Shown: positions 41,893 through 50,267 of the stretch, piece after piece | Layout: each line of letters opens with the position of its first letter | Position numbering within the stretch: position 1 is the stretch's first letter | From: Lachnoclostridium sp. An196 | GTDB lineage: Bacteria > Bacillota > Clostridia > Lachnospirales > Lachnospiraceae | Direction: 5' to 3' | Length of the DNA: 64,000 nt | NCBI RefSeq assembly: GCF_002160135.1 | Contig: NZ_NFJZ01000006.1 | Location: 146,286-210,285, forward strand | The notes under the pieces: generated by a model | What the model was told of the DNA's origin: nothing | Database searches by the model: none | What the model saw: the letters and a program-made list of their open reading frames with translations, nothing else | Position numbers and translations under genes: made by a program

Positions 41893-43263
41893 TCAATTCC
41901 CCTGCTCCTCTGGCAGCATCTGTATCGTCATCTCATGAGTGTCTACTTCCATAATTCCTTTAACCATAGTTCCGCTGACAGCCGCGCCGCAGGCCGCTTC
42001 TTCTTTAAAATCCGCCAGAATAAGCTCCGCCCCGAACATGCCGCTGCAGATCTCCTGAAGTACCGGATTCATCCGCAGCCCGTTGCCGGACGCCACAAGA
42101 CGCTCCGCCTTCAGATCTGTCCCTTCCCGCATCAGGCAATACATGTCGTACAATTCCCGCGTCATTCCTTCCAGTACGCCGAAGGTCAGGCTTTCCGGAG
42201 TAAAATTATCCTCGCCGATATTTGTAATGCTTCCGCGAAGTCCGGGTTCTGCCCGTGTTCCGTTAAAAGCAGTGCAGACTTTCAGACGATCCGCGCCTTT
42301 CATTCCTCTTTCCGCCAATTCCGCCATCACAGCATATTGGGAGGCTTCTTCCATGCCTGCCGTTTTTGCATAGCTTCTGAAGAAATGCTCCAGCACCGCA
42401 TAGGCCCGTCCGCCGCACAGAGAAGCTCCTACAAGCAGATACTTCCCTTTCACAAAGGGGCGCGCTTCTATCCCCTGCGCTTCGAAATACCGATCCGAAA
42501 GCGCCGAGATCTGACCGCCTGTCCCCATGTTCAGCAAAAGTATATTCTTATGTATTCCTACGGAGCCCAGGAAGCTGGCCTGATTATCTCCCAGTGCCGC
42601 CGTAACAGGGATCCCCTGATATCTGCCCAGCTCTGTGAAATCTTCCGTTATCTCCGGGAGAATGGACGGATCTATCCCCATCTCTTTCATGGCGTCTTTG
42701 CGAAAACCGCCTCTTTGGACGTCAAAGAACCCAAGACTTGCCGCGTTGCTTATATGTACCAGGGGATACTTTCTTCCTGTCAGAACCATTCCCAGATAAT
42801 CCCCTATCGTACACAAAGACACTGCTTCCTGCGGAACCAGACCGTTTCTCAGATTATAGAGATGGCTGATCAGTCCATAGCCGGAAGCAATAAACACTCC
42901 TGTCTTGTCCATCACTTGTTCCGTCAAAGGTTTGTGCCCATCTGACGAGAGATTTCCTCTCCCGTCCTGCCAGGTATAGAGAGGACTTACATGTCTCCCG
43001 TTCCGGTTCAGATATACGATTCCATGCATCTGCCCGGTCAGGCCGATCACGTCTGCTTCCGGACAGCATGCCAGAAGCTCCTTTACAAGGTCCTCTGCTT
43101 TGTCAAGAATCACATCCACGTCCTGGATCCGTTCCCATTCATGCTCCGTTTTTATAAAGCTTCCATTCTGCACCGTCCTGGCTTCAAGCACCTGCCTTTT
43201 CTCTGTATCCAGGACTATACCGCTGATGGTAGTCGTTCCAATATCGATTCCTATCGCTTTCAT
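41893..43263 (-). CDS. FGGY-family carbohydrate kinase
   Basis: A 456-residue sugar kinase of the FGGY family (ATPase fold of ASKHA). N-terminal phosphate loop I-G-I-D-I-G-T-T-T at 4-12, catalytic region G-L-T-G-Q-M-H-G near 74-81, Y-T-W-Q-D-G-R near 96, and the second phosphate motif N-M-G-T-G-G-Q near 245. The G-Q-M-H-G form resembles xylulo- and sedoheptulokinases, but the exact sugar is not evident. It lies 40 bases downstream of the Fe-S flavoprotein gene. No transporter or isomerase is next to it. Confidence 0.88.
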   Translation of the reverse strand: MKAIGIDIGTTTISGIVLDTEKRQVLEARTVQNGSFIKTEHEWERIQDVDVILDKAEDLVKELLACCPEADVIGLTGQMHGIVYLNRNGRHVSPLYTWQDGRGNLSSDGHKPLTEQVMDKTGVFIASGYGLISHLYNLRNGLVPQEAVSLCTIGDYLGMVLTGRKYPLVHISNAASLGFFDVQRGGFRKDAMKEMGIDPSILPEITEDFTELGRYQGIPVTAALGDNQASFLGSVGIHKNILLLNMGTGGQISALSDRYFEAQGIEARPFVKGKYLLVGASLCGGRAYAVLEHFFRSYAKTAGMEEASQYAVMAELAERGMKGADRLKVCTAFNGTRAEPGLRGSITNIGEDNFTPESLTFGVLEGMTRELYDMYCLMREGTDLKAERLVASGNGLRMNPVLQEICSGMFGAELILADFKEEAACGAAVSGTMVKGIMEVDTHEMTIQMLPEEQGN

Positions 43264-43303
43264 AGTGATCCAAACCTCTTTTATAATTCTTTCAGAAATA
43301 TCT

Positions 43304-43885
43304 TCAACGCCTCTCCTTCAACGCCTTCAAAAGATATGCCATATTCTGCCCGAGCACGCGCATGGTCTCCAACCCTTCCGCATCCTTCAGGGCATCGCCC
43401 GGCATCTGCCCATAGGCCAGAGGCCAATAACACGAGCCCACCACAAACATCTCCTGCAGCAAGAAGAAATGGTTCATGGCATCCAGTGCGCTCACTGCGC
43501 CGCCCCGGCGGGCCGCTGTAACGGCTGCTCCCACCTTATGGCGGAACAGGCCGGCGTCCCGGTTCATGTCTGTTACTACCGAGGCCCGTTCCAGAAAAAC
43601 CTGCATATTGGCAGACAGATTCGCCGTATATACCGGGGAACCGAGAATGATTCCATCTGCTTCCTTCATCTTATCGAAAATCTCCCTGAAATTATCTTTG
43701 CGGTGGACGCAGTTTTCCTGACCTCCGCAGGCCCAGCAGGCCTTGCAGGGCTCCACGACCTGCCCGGCGAGCTGGATCATCTCCGTTTCAATACCTTCTT
43801 TATTCAGTTCTTCAAATACCCGGTTAATCAGGATGGCAGTATTTCCGTCCCTCCGGGCGCTGCTGTTGACTGCTAAAACTTTCAT
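43304..43885 (-). CDS. Iron-sulfur flavoprotein / NADPH-dependent FMN reductase family
   Basis: A 193-residue flavodoxin-fold protein. The FMN phosphate loop is N-S-S-A-R-R-D-G-N-T near 7-16, and G-S-P-V-Y-T-A-N-L-S near 80 contacts the flavin. A compact Cys cluster, C-K-A-C-W-A-C then G-G-Q-E-N-C near 48-59, is like that of archaeal and clostridial Fe-S flavoproteins and should hold a 4Fe-4S cluster. The ATG at 43885 has no clear ribosome site and lies at the breakpoint of the truncated aldo/keto reductase, so its original leader may have been lost. Confidence 0.85.
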   Translation of the reverse strand: MKVLAVNSSARRDGNTAILINRVFEELNKEGIETEMIQLAGQVVEPCKACWACGGQENCVHRKDNFREIFDKMKEADGIILGSPVYTANLSANMQVFLERASVVTDMNRDAGLFRHKVGAAVTAARRGGAVSALDAMNHFFLLQEMFVVGSCYWPLAYGQMPGDALKDAEGLETMRVLGQNMAYLLKALKERR

Positions 43886-43886
43886 T

Positions 43887-44416
43887 GTGTTCGTGTGTGT
43901 TCAACAGTTTCTTCAAAGAAAGCTGGGGATAGTAGACGTGAGACTCTACCTGATCTACCGCCGGGATAACTCCGCAGGAACGGATAAATGCCTGATATTT
44001 TCGCGCATCAAAGTTAGAAACACCAATAGCGCGAATTTTTCCTGCCTGATATGCCTCTTTAAACGCCTCATACATTTCCATCGCGTTATCATAAGGCTCG
44101 TGGATCAAAAGCAGATCAATATAATCCGTCTGTAATTCATTCAAAGATTTCTCAATACCGGCTTTTGCCTTCTGGTAGCTGGCGCTGGACCGGTACAGTT
44201 TCGTGGTGAGAAAAATATCCTGCCGTGGCAGACCGCTCTCCCGAACAGCTTTGCCTACCATCTCCTCATTATCATACATCTGTGCTGTATCAATCAGCCG
44301 ATATCCCAGCTCCAAGCATCCTGAATACACCTCTTGCCTTTCTCACCCCGCACATCCCATGTGCCAAAGCCAACCATCGGCATTTGTACGCCGTTATTCA
44401 ATGTCAAATTATTCAT
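43887..44416 (-). pseudogene. Aldo/keto reductase, frameshifted and C-terminally truncated
   Basis: The gene begins at 44416 behind GGGAGGAAAA with M-N-N-L-T-L-N-N-G-V-Q-M-P-M-V-G-F-G-T-W, the family N-terminus. That frame stops after 40 codons; the homology resumes one frame over from about 44335 (L-E-L-G-Y-R-L-I-D-T-A-Q-M-Y-D-N-E, then F-L-T-T-K-L, L-L-I-H-E-P, G-V-S-N-F-D). Catalytic Asp and Tyr are visible. After L-S-L-K-K-L-L near 43903 the family pattern ends and the frame runs into the flavoprotein gene, so about the last 110 residues are missing. Both lesions make it non-functional. Confidence 0.85.
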
Positions 44417-44531
44417 TGCAGTTTTCCTCCCGCTTATCAGTTTTCTGATCGCCTCCATGCTGATTATATATCCAGCCGTGAGAAATGTAAAATATCCAAA
44501 ATTATTTCCAGATATTCTTCACGCAAATAAC

Positions 44532-44551
44532 TGTTCATGATAAACTGAACA
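44532..44551. promoter_or_regulatory. Inverted repeat TGTTCA-N8-TGAACA, likely LysR operator
   Basis: A perfect 6-8-6 dyad lies between the divergent aldo/keto reductase remnant and the LysR gene, 15 bases before the LysR ATG. Position and symmetry suit autoregulation. Confidence 0.5.
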
Positions 44552-44566
44552 CGAGGAGGTCTGTCT

Positions 44567-45448
44567 ATGGAATTACGGGTTTTACGATATTTTTTAGAAG
44601 TTGCAAGGGAGGAAAACGTGACTCATGCTGCACAGCGGCTGCATGTTTCTCAACCTACACTTTCACGGCAGATTAAGGAATTAGAGGATGAGTTGGGGAA
44701 AAAGCTTTTTGCCCGAAGCAACTACAGCATTAAGCTGACGGAAGAAGGGATGCTTCTGCGAAAAAGGGCAGAAGATATTCTGGAAATGGCGGATAAAACG
44801 CTTGAGGAATTTAAGTCGCTTGACGAAATCAACGGCGGAGATATACATATCGGATGTGCGGAGTCCAACGGAATTGCTCATGTAATCCGTGTAATCAAAT
44901 CTTTGCAGAAAAAGTATCCCCGTATCCGTTACCACTTTTACAGCAGCGGTACAGATGCTGTAAGTGAACGGCTGGATCGGGGCCTGTTGGACGTTGCCGT
45001 CATCATTCAGGAAGTAGATTTAAGCAAGTATAATTACTTGAAGGTGCCTTCTTCAGACCGCTGGGGGCTTATCATGAGGAAGGACTCTCCGCTCGCAGAA
45101 CATTCCTGTATACACCTGAATGACTTGATGAATATTCCGCTGATTCTTTCCCGGCAGGCAATGCGGGAAGAAATGCCGCGCTGGTTCGGTGAAACACAGG
45201 ATAAACTGAATATCGTTGCGACCTATGACCTGCTTTTTAATACTTCTGTCATGGTGCGGGAAGGCTTTGGATATGTTCTCGGATTCGACGGCCTTGTCAA
45301 TACAGGCCCGGACAGCGATATCTGCTTCCAACCTTTGGAACCGGCGCTTGAATCACCCATGTATATCATCTGGAAAAAATATCAAATGTTTACTCCTGTG
45401 GCCTCGCTGCTTCTGGAAGAACTGAAAAGGGATTTTGGATCTCTTTAA
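44567..45448 (+). CDS. LysR-family transcriptional regulator
   Basis: A 293-residue LysR regulator. The N-terminal winged HTH (residues 1-60) has F-L-E-V-A-R-E-E-N-V-T-H-A-A-Q-R-L-H, then S-Q-P-T-L-S-R-Q-I-K-E-L-E. The effector domain (about 90-290) starts D-I-H-I-G-C-A-E-S. The ATG follows ACGAGGAGG. It is divergent from the aldo/keto reductase remnant, which it probably once controlled. The effector is unknown. Confidence 0.93.
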   Translation: MELRVLRYFLEVAREENVTHAAQRLHVSQPTLSRQIKELEDELGKKLFARSNYSIKLTEEGMLLRKRAEDILEMADKTLEEFKSLDEINGGDIHIGCAESNGIAHVIRVIKSLQKKYPRIRYHFYSSGTDAVSERLDRGLLDVAVIIQEVDLSKYNYLKVPSSDRWGLIMRKDSPLAEHSCIHLNDLMNIPLILSRQAMREEMPRWFGETQDKLNIVATYDLLFNTSVMVREGFGYVLGFDGLVNTGPDSDICFQPLEPALESPMYIIWKKYQMFTPVASLLLEELKRDFGSL

Positions 45449-45449
45449 A

Positions 45450-45499
45450 TATGGGCCTCGATACGCTGTACATATAGTACGGCGTCCCAGGCCCATTAT
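45450..45499. terminator. Hairpin between convergent LysR and kinase genes
   Basis: GGGCCT..AGGCCC encloses a second stem (ACGCTGTAC with GTACGGCGT). U-tracts on both sides are weak, so termination is likely but inefficient. Confidence 0.55.
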
Positions 45500-45511
45500 A
45501 ATCAATATTTC

Positions 45512-47839
45512 CTACGCCCGCTTCCACCTGAGCGTCACTTTGAAAAGATCTCCGTCCGTCTCCACCTTGCATTCTCCATTCTGCAGTTCCGTGAAACTCT
45601 GCACGATGGCAAGGCCCAGGCCGCTGCCTTCGGTATTCCGGGACAGATCTCCGCGCACGAACCGTTCCGTGATCTCGTCCGGAGAGAAATTCATCTCTAC
45701 CGCGGACATGTTTTTAAATGTTACAGTCACTTCTCCATCCTGGTCTTTCAGGTCAATGTAGACTCTGGAATGGGGCATAGAGTATTTCAGGCAGTTCTGA
45801 AGCAGGTTGTCGATGATCCGGTAAGTTCTCTGGGGATCCAGGGAAAGGATGCACTTCTCATCCGGCAGGTTCCACCGGATATCCAGCGTGCTCTCCGCGA
45901 TCTTGTCTTCATTCTCCAGATGCACCTGTTTGATCAGATTCACCAGATCCACATCCGTGAAATTCATCGTGATATTATTGGTAGTCGCCTTGCTCACTTC
46001 GAAAAGATCTTCTATCAGGACTTTAAGTCTCTGGGATTTCCGATCCAGCGTATCCACATATTCTCTGCGCTCTTCCTCTGTCAGATCTTCCTTTTTCAGC
46101 AGATCCACGTATGTGATAATCGCGGTAAGCGGCGTCTTCAGGTCATGGGATACATTGGTGATCAGCTCTGTCTTCATATTGCGGCTTCTGACCTCTTCAT
46201 CCACTGCCTTGCGGAATCCTGCCTGAATAGCCGAAAGCTGATCCCGGATGGGATTCAAAAGACCCATATCCTCGTCCGTCGGAGTATTCAGGTCGCCGTC
46301 GGCAATGGCGCTGGTCGCGTGCAGCAGCTTCCGGTAATCGTCCTGGATCTCCCCGCATTTTTTCTTGATCAGTACATAAAGCACAGCGGAATAAATGATC
46401 GCTCCGGCGACTCCTCCGATCCATATACAGCAGAGGGCGATCACGATCACTCCGTTTAACCCCACCAGCTTCCAGATATTTTTGGTCAGATTCTCATCCA
46501 GTTTAATATCCGTCGCCCAGTGATACAGGCGCATCCACTGCTTTTTCAGCCAGCGCCAGAGCGCCACGCAGAGCATCCGTTCTTTCAGCGTGCGGATTGG
46601 GTGCGTCAAATAAGGCAGGAGGGACGCCGCCAGCCAGTACCAGCAGAAGGCGTAGCAGAACCAGGACAGCCAGATCAGCCCGGTCGCCGTGTTCGCCACC
46701 GCCGATTCTCCGATCCCGGCGCTGAGCAAATTATCTGTCAGACTGCTGGATAATGTATAATATCCAAATTCTGTGAGCATCACCGACATGGACACTGCAA
46801 ATCCCGATACGCCTATACACGCCACCACTTCGGTCGGCAGGCAGAACAGGCGGTTTCTCCGAAGTCCCAGCACCGGTATATTCTGCAGCACCAGCGCCGC
46901 CGCAATCATGACCACCGTCAGCGCCAATACGCCTACTATGTAGCCGCTGTGCTCATACGCCTGATGTTCGATCCAGTAATCATTATAACCGGTGCCATAG
47001 TTTGAAATCGTATGGACGCCGAATGCAAAAGTAGCGTTCTGGATCTGAGGCCGGGGAATCTGCATCAGCAGTTCGTCCCCCTGATAAGGATCCACGTCCA
47101 CAGCCACTGTTGCTTCCTCTGACGAGGTAGCGACGGTCTCCTCCGTATATTCCTCTGTATAGACGGTCTCCGTATATTCGTCCTCCGTATAGTAATCCCC
47201 GTCGTAGAGACCGTTGTCTTCCATCAGATCCGCCATGGTCCCTTCCTGCAGATAATAAAGGAGCTCTGCCTCATCCATTTCCAGATTCCAGGAATCCCGC
47301 ACGCTGGGCACGCCCCTGCTGTCGTAGGAGATGACCAGGCCGGCTTCGTAATACTGTTTTACAAACTCCCCTTCATCATAGATCGCGTCCGACAGATTCC
47401 CGTCCGTTCCATACTCACGGTCCACAGACACGCCATAGCTGTAATAATCGTTCATACTCTGAACCATCGTGTACTGATTGCGCATGTTCCGCATCAGCCT
47501 GCTGGCCGCATCCTGGAGACTGACAATCTCATCTTCCGTCAATTCGTTTGTATTGCTTCTCTGGGTAAAATACTGGTATGCGTCCATATCCGGCGTCGTC
47601 TCATAATTCATATAGTAGACCGCGGAACGAACATAACGCATAAACTCATCGTCCGCCGAAAACACCGGAGCATGCTCATCCGATTCCTGCAGAGACTCCT
47701 GTGCCTCCGTTATATTTTTCTGCGCCTTTTCTCTAAAATACGGATACACGGCGCACATGGCCGCAGCCGCCAGCGCGGCGCACAAAATCACGGCCAGAAT
47801 ACCTTTTCCACTACTGTTTTTCCATTTTATAGCCAACAC
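45512..47839 (-). CDS. Sensor histidine kinase with large acidic extracytoplasmic region
   Basis: A 775-residue kinase. One N-terminal membrane helix (about 14-32) is followed by an extracytoplasmic part to about 295 that contains a long Glu/Thr/Tyr-rich acidic stretch around 215-245. Several more membrane helices lie around 300-480. The transmitter has the H box N-V-S-H-D-L-K-T-P-L-T near 577, the N box I-I-D-N-L-L-Q-N-C-L-K-Y and the G2 box T-E-G-S-G-L-G-L-A-I-V. The start is a GTG at 47839 behind AAAGGTGG, overlapping the regulator gene by 29 bases. The signal is unknown, perhaps the cell envelope. Confidence 0.88.
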   Translation of the reverse strand: MLAIKWKNSSGKGILAVILCAALAAAAMCAVYPYFREKAQKNITEAQESLQESDEHAPVFSADDEFMRYVRSAVYYMNYETTPDMDAYQYFTQRSNTNELTEDEIVSLQDAASRLMRNMRNQYTMVQSMNDYYSYGVSVDREYGTDGNLSDAIYDEGEFVKQYYEAGLVISYDSRGVPSVRDSWNLEMDEAELLYYLQEGTMADLMEDNGLYDGDYYTEDEYTETVYTEEYTEETVATSSEEATVAVDVDPYQGDELLMQIPRPQIQNATFAFGVHTISNYGTGYNDYWIEHQAYEHSGYIVGVLALTVVMIAAALVLQNIPVLGLRRNRLFCLPTEVVACIGVSGFAVSMSVMLTEFGYYTLSSSLTDNLLSAGIGESAVANTATGLIWLSWFCYAFCWYWLAASLLPYLTHPIRTLKERMLCVALWRWLKKQWMRLYHWATDIKLDENLTKNIWKLVGLNGVIVIALCCIWIGGVAGAIIYSAVLYVLIKKKCGEIQDDYRKLLHATSAIADGDLNTPTDEDMGLLNPIRDQLSAIQAGFRKAVDEEVRSRNMKTELITNVSHDLKTPLTAIITYVDLLKKEDLTEEERREYVDTLDRKSQRLKVLIEDLFEVSKATTNNITMNFTDVDLVNLIKQVHLENEDKIAESTLDIRWNLPDEKCILSLDPQRTYRIIDNLLQNCLKYSMPHSRVYIDLKDQDGEVTVTFKNMSAVEMNFSPDEITERFVRGDLSRNTEGSGLGLAIVQSFTELQNGECKVETDGDLFKVTLRWKRA

Positions 47840-48518
47840 CCCACACCACCTTTAAATATTTTGGATTCTTGGGATTGATCTCGATCTTCTCACGGATATT
47901 CCTCACATGGACCATGATCGTGTCGGAATTTACCGCTTTTTCATTCCAGACCCGTTCATAGATCTCATCCGCGGAAAATACCCTGCCCGGATGTTTCATG
48001 AGCAGAAGAAGAATCCGGTACTCCATGGGCGTCACCTTCACCGGGACGCCGTCCACGCGAAGCTCCACCTTCTCTTCATCCAGTTCCAGACCGCCAATCC
48101 TGTATATGTGTCCTTCATCGTTGTTTCCGTTTTTCAGTTTCTCCAGATATCGGCTGTAGCGCCGGAGCTGGGAGTTTACCCTCGCCAGCAGTTCCAGCGG
48201 GGTAAAGGGTTTCGTCACATAGTCGTCCGCCCCCATATTCAGCCCCAGGATCTTATCCACCTCTTCTGACTTGGCAGAGAGCATGATAACCGGAAAATCA
48301 TAGTCCTTCCTCATCTCCATTACCATCTGGATCCCGTCCTTGCGGGGCATCATCACGTCCACAATCGCCAGATGGATTTCTTCCCGGTAGATAATCTCCA
48401 GTCCTTCGATCCCGTCCGCGGCTTTGTATACTTCGTAACCCTGGCTCTTCAGATAAATCTCGATCCCGTCCCGGATCTCTTTGTCATCTTCCACAACCAG
48501 CACATGATATTTCTCCAT
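47811..48518 (-). CDS. OmpR-family response regulator
   Basis: A 235-residue regulator. Receiver residues: V-V-E-D-D-K-E acidic pocket near 9-13, D in A-I-V-D-V-M-M-P near 54-58, T/S in I-M-L-S-A-K near 80, K in V-T-K-P-F near 105. The C-terminal winged helix (about 135-232) has T-P-M-E-Y-R-I-L-L-L-L and V-H-V-R-N-I-R-E-K-I. The ATG follows GAGAGGATT. It forms an operon with the kinase that overlaps its end. A tandem CTAAAG repeat lies upstream and may be its own binding site. Confidence 0.94.
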   Translation of the reverse strand: MEKYHVLVVEDDKEIRDGIEIYLKSQGYEVYKAADGIEGLEIIYREEIHLAIVDVMMPRKDGIQMVMEMRKDYDFPVIMLSAKSEEVDKILGLNMGADDYVTKPFTPLELLARVNSQLRRYSRYLEKLKNGNNDEGHIYRIGGLELDEEKVELRVDGVPVKVTPMEYRILLLLMKHPGRVFSADEIYERVWNEKAVNSDTIMVHVRNIREKIEINPKNPKYLKVVWGVGYKMEKQ

Positions 48519-48603
48519 AATCCTCTCTCATCCTGCCTTTCATAAGGCGCCGCTCCTCCCTTCCGTCTTTCATCTGACGAAGTCATTGTAGCGCCTGAAT
48601 CTT

Positions 48604-48651
48604 AAAAACAAATGCAGGTATTTCTAAAGAAAAACTAAAGAAAACCTGCAT
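48604..48651 (-). terminator. Terminator of the ComB-like gene, with nested direct repeat
   Basis: On the minus strand ATGCAGGT pairs exactly with ACCTGCAT and is followed by TTGTTTTT. The loop contains two copies of CTAAAG (plus-strand sense) spaced by 11 bases at 48624-48640, placed upstream of a TACAAT -10 for the OmpR-type regulator. It may be both a terminator and an operator. Confidence 0.7.
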
Positions 48652-48657
48652 ATCATT

Positions 48658-49350
48658 CTATACGTCTGTCCGGTGGACTTCAAATACATCTTCTTCCAGC
48701 CTGTCCACCCGCAGGACAAAATCAAATCTATCCACTTCCGTGCACATCCAGTAATCCGCTTCCGGAAACACCTGATTTTCCGGGTCGAAAAAACGCTGCA
48801 CCGTGGGATCCTTCCGAAGCGTCTCCAGCTCTTTTCTCATATCAGGCTCCTGTCCTTCCAGGATTCCTTTGATATACCGTCCGCAGAGCACATCCTCCGG
48901 AGCGTCTTCCAGGCCTTCCAGGCCCATGCAGACCAGCGATACTTTCTCATATCCCTTTTTCCGGATGTAGCGCGCCACTGCCCTCGCGTTTACCAGGCTT
49001 CCGGTCAGAATCTCATCCGCATGAAGCGCGTTCGCCACCCCCTGGGTCCCCGCGCTGGTGGTATGCACGATTGTCTTTCCACGCAGATCCGCATGCTCTG
49101 TCTGGGACGGAGAATTGCCGTAGTCAAATCCCGGCAGAATCACCCCATGGCGCTCCCCTGCCAGAAGATACTCCGGATGTTCCTCTCTCAGAGCATATGC
49201 GCGTTCCTTGGATCCCACCGGAAGGATTCGTCCCGCTCCCCTCGCCATCAGGTAGCATTCCAGGGAAAAAGCACGGAACACATCGATGACGACCGTCAGC
49301 CCTTCTGCTTTTTTCGCTCCTTCGATCATATGTAAAATCTGTACGTCCAT
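48658..49350 (-). CDS. 2-phosphosulfolactate phosphatase family protein (ComB-like)
   Basis: A 230-residue protein of the ComB family (I-D-V-F-R-A-F-S near 24, G-E-R-H-G-V-I-L-P-G-F-D-Y-G-N-S-P near 68, T-T-S-A-G-T-Q-G near 100). ComB hydrolyses 2-phosphosulfolactate in coenzyme M synthesis, but most bacterial members lack that pathway and their substrates are unknown. The ATG at 49350 lies 8 bases after GGAGG. The gene is followed by a terminator. No other coenzyme M gene is visible. Confidence 0.85.
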   Translation of the reverse strand: MDVQILHMIEGAKKAEGLTVVIDVFRAFSLECYLMARGAGRILPVGSKERAYALREEHPEYLLAGERHGVILPGFDYGNSPSQTEHADLRGKTIVHTTSAGTQGVANALHADEILTGSLVNARAVARYIRKKGYEKVSLVCMGLEGLEDAPEDVLCGRYIKGILEGQEPDMRKELETLRKDPTVQRFFDPENQVFPEADYWMCTEVDRFDFVLRVDRLEEDVFEVHRTDV

Positions 49351-49436
49351 AGACATCTCCTCCGTAAAGCAGCCTCTTCCGCCGCGCATAATCCCGGTTC
49401 TTCCGGCGCATACTGGCAGGGAAAGGAGGCGTTTCC

Positions 49437-49625
49437 ATGTCTGAACACCATACCGCGCCCAGACAAAAAAAGTCCGTCCGAAAGGCAGCGGACAACATCT
49501 CCGGACTGAACTCCTGCTCTGCGCAGGACTGTACCGGACTGATCCCCACCGGTCTGGACAATGAGGCGGAACTGGAAGCCTATCAGGAACTTTATTCTTT
49601 CCTTCCGGAACCGCCCGAAGATTAG
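49437..49625 (+). CDS. Small hypothetical protein (62 aa)
   Basis: A 62-residue basic-then-acidic protein (R-Q-K-K-S-V-R-K-A-A-D-N-I-S-G-L near 9, then G-L-D-N-E-A-E-L-E-A-Y-Q-E-L near 39). A strong site AAAGGAGG lies 7 bases ahead of the ATG, so I regard it as a real gene. No domain is recognised. It is divergent from the ComB-like gene and convergent with the HD-domain gene; a hairpin (CCCTGCGGG with CCCGCAGGG, 49634-49662) lies past its stop. Confidence 0.65.
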   Translation: MSEHHTAPRQKKSVRKAADNISGLNSCSAQDCTGLIPTGLDNEAELEAYQELYSFLPEPPED

Positions 49626-49633
49626 TTTCCGAT

Positions 49634-49662
49634 CCCTGCGGGACTCCCGTATGCCCGCAGGG
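49634..49662. terminator. Hairpin between convergent genes
   Basis: Perfect 9-base arms CCCTGCGGG and CCCGCAGGG with an 11-base loop separate the 62-aa gene from the HD-domain gene. No U-tract on either strand. Confidence 0.5.
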
Positions 49663-49668
49663 ACCGTC

Positions 49669-50244
49669 TTATCTCATCTGCTCTTCAATCTCTGTCTCGG
49701 TGGCCTTCATGGCGCTCAGCGTCATATCGAGGAGACGGTCCAGCTCCCAGCCGAGCTGTTCCGCTCCGGTACGTATGATATCCCTGGAGCATCCCGCAGC
49801 AAACCTCTTGTCTTTGAATTTCTTTTTCAGGCTGGACAATTCCATATCGGTGCAGCTCCTGGAGGGACGCATCCTGGCCGCCGCGCCGATCAGACCCGTC
49901 AGCTCATCCGCAGCGAACAATACTTTTTCCATCTCATGCTCCGGCTTCATGTCGCTGCAGATCCCATATCCATGGCTGCAGACTGCATGCACCAGAGCGT
50001 CCTCCGCATCAATCTCCGCCAGCAGTTCCGGCGCTTTCCGGCAGTGCTCTTCCGGATATTTTTCATAGTCCACATCATGGAGAAGCCCGCAGAGTCCCCA
50101 GAAATCTTCATCTCCGTATCCCAGTTCTTTCGCATACCAGCGCATCACCGCTTCCACCGTCAGCGCATGCTGGATGTGAAACGGCTCCTGATTATATTTT
50201 TTCAGCAGAGCAAGCGCCTGCTCCCTCGTCACTTTCGTCTCCAT
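49669..50244 (-). CDS. HD-domain phosphohydrolase
   Basis: A 191-residue HD protein. The metal-binding residues are H in F-H-I-Q-H-A near 23, H-D in L-L-H-D-V-D-Y near 54 and D in F-A-A-D-E-L-T-G near 117. The family hydrolyses phosphate esters of nucleotides; the substrate is unknown. I take the ATG at 50244, 7 bases after AAGGAG; the open frame further upstream overlaps the TraX gene. It follows that gene by 23 bases. Confidence 0.87.
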   Translation of the reverse strand: METKVTREQALALLKKYNQEPFHIQHALTVEAVMRWYAKELGYGDEDFWGLCGLLHDVDYEKYPEEHCRKAPELLAEIDAEDALVHAVCSHGYGICSDMKPEHEMEKVLFAADELTGLIGAAARMRPSRSCTDMELSSLKKKFKDKRFAAGCSRDIIRTGAEQLGWELDRLLDMTLSAMKATETEIEEQMR

Positions 50245-50267
50245 ATGCATTCTCCTTCTTTCTTCTG

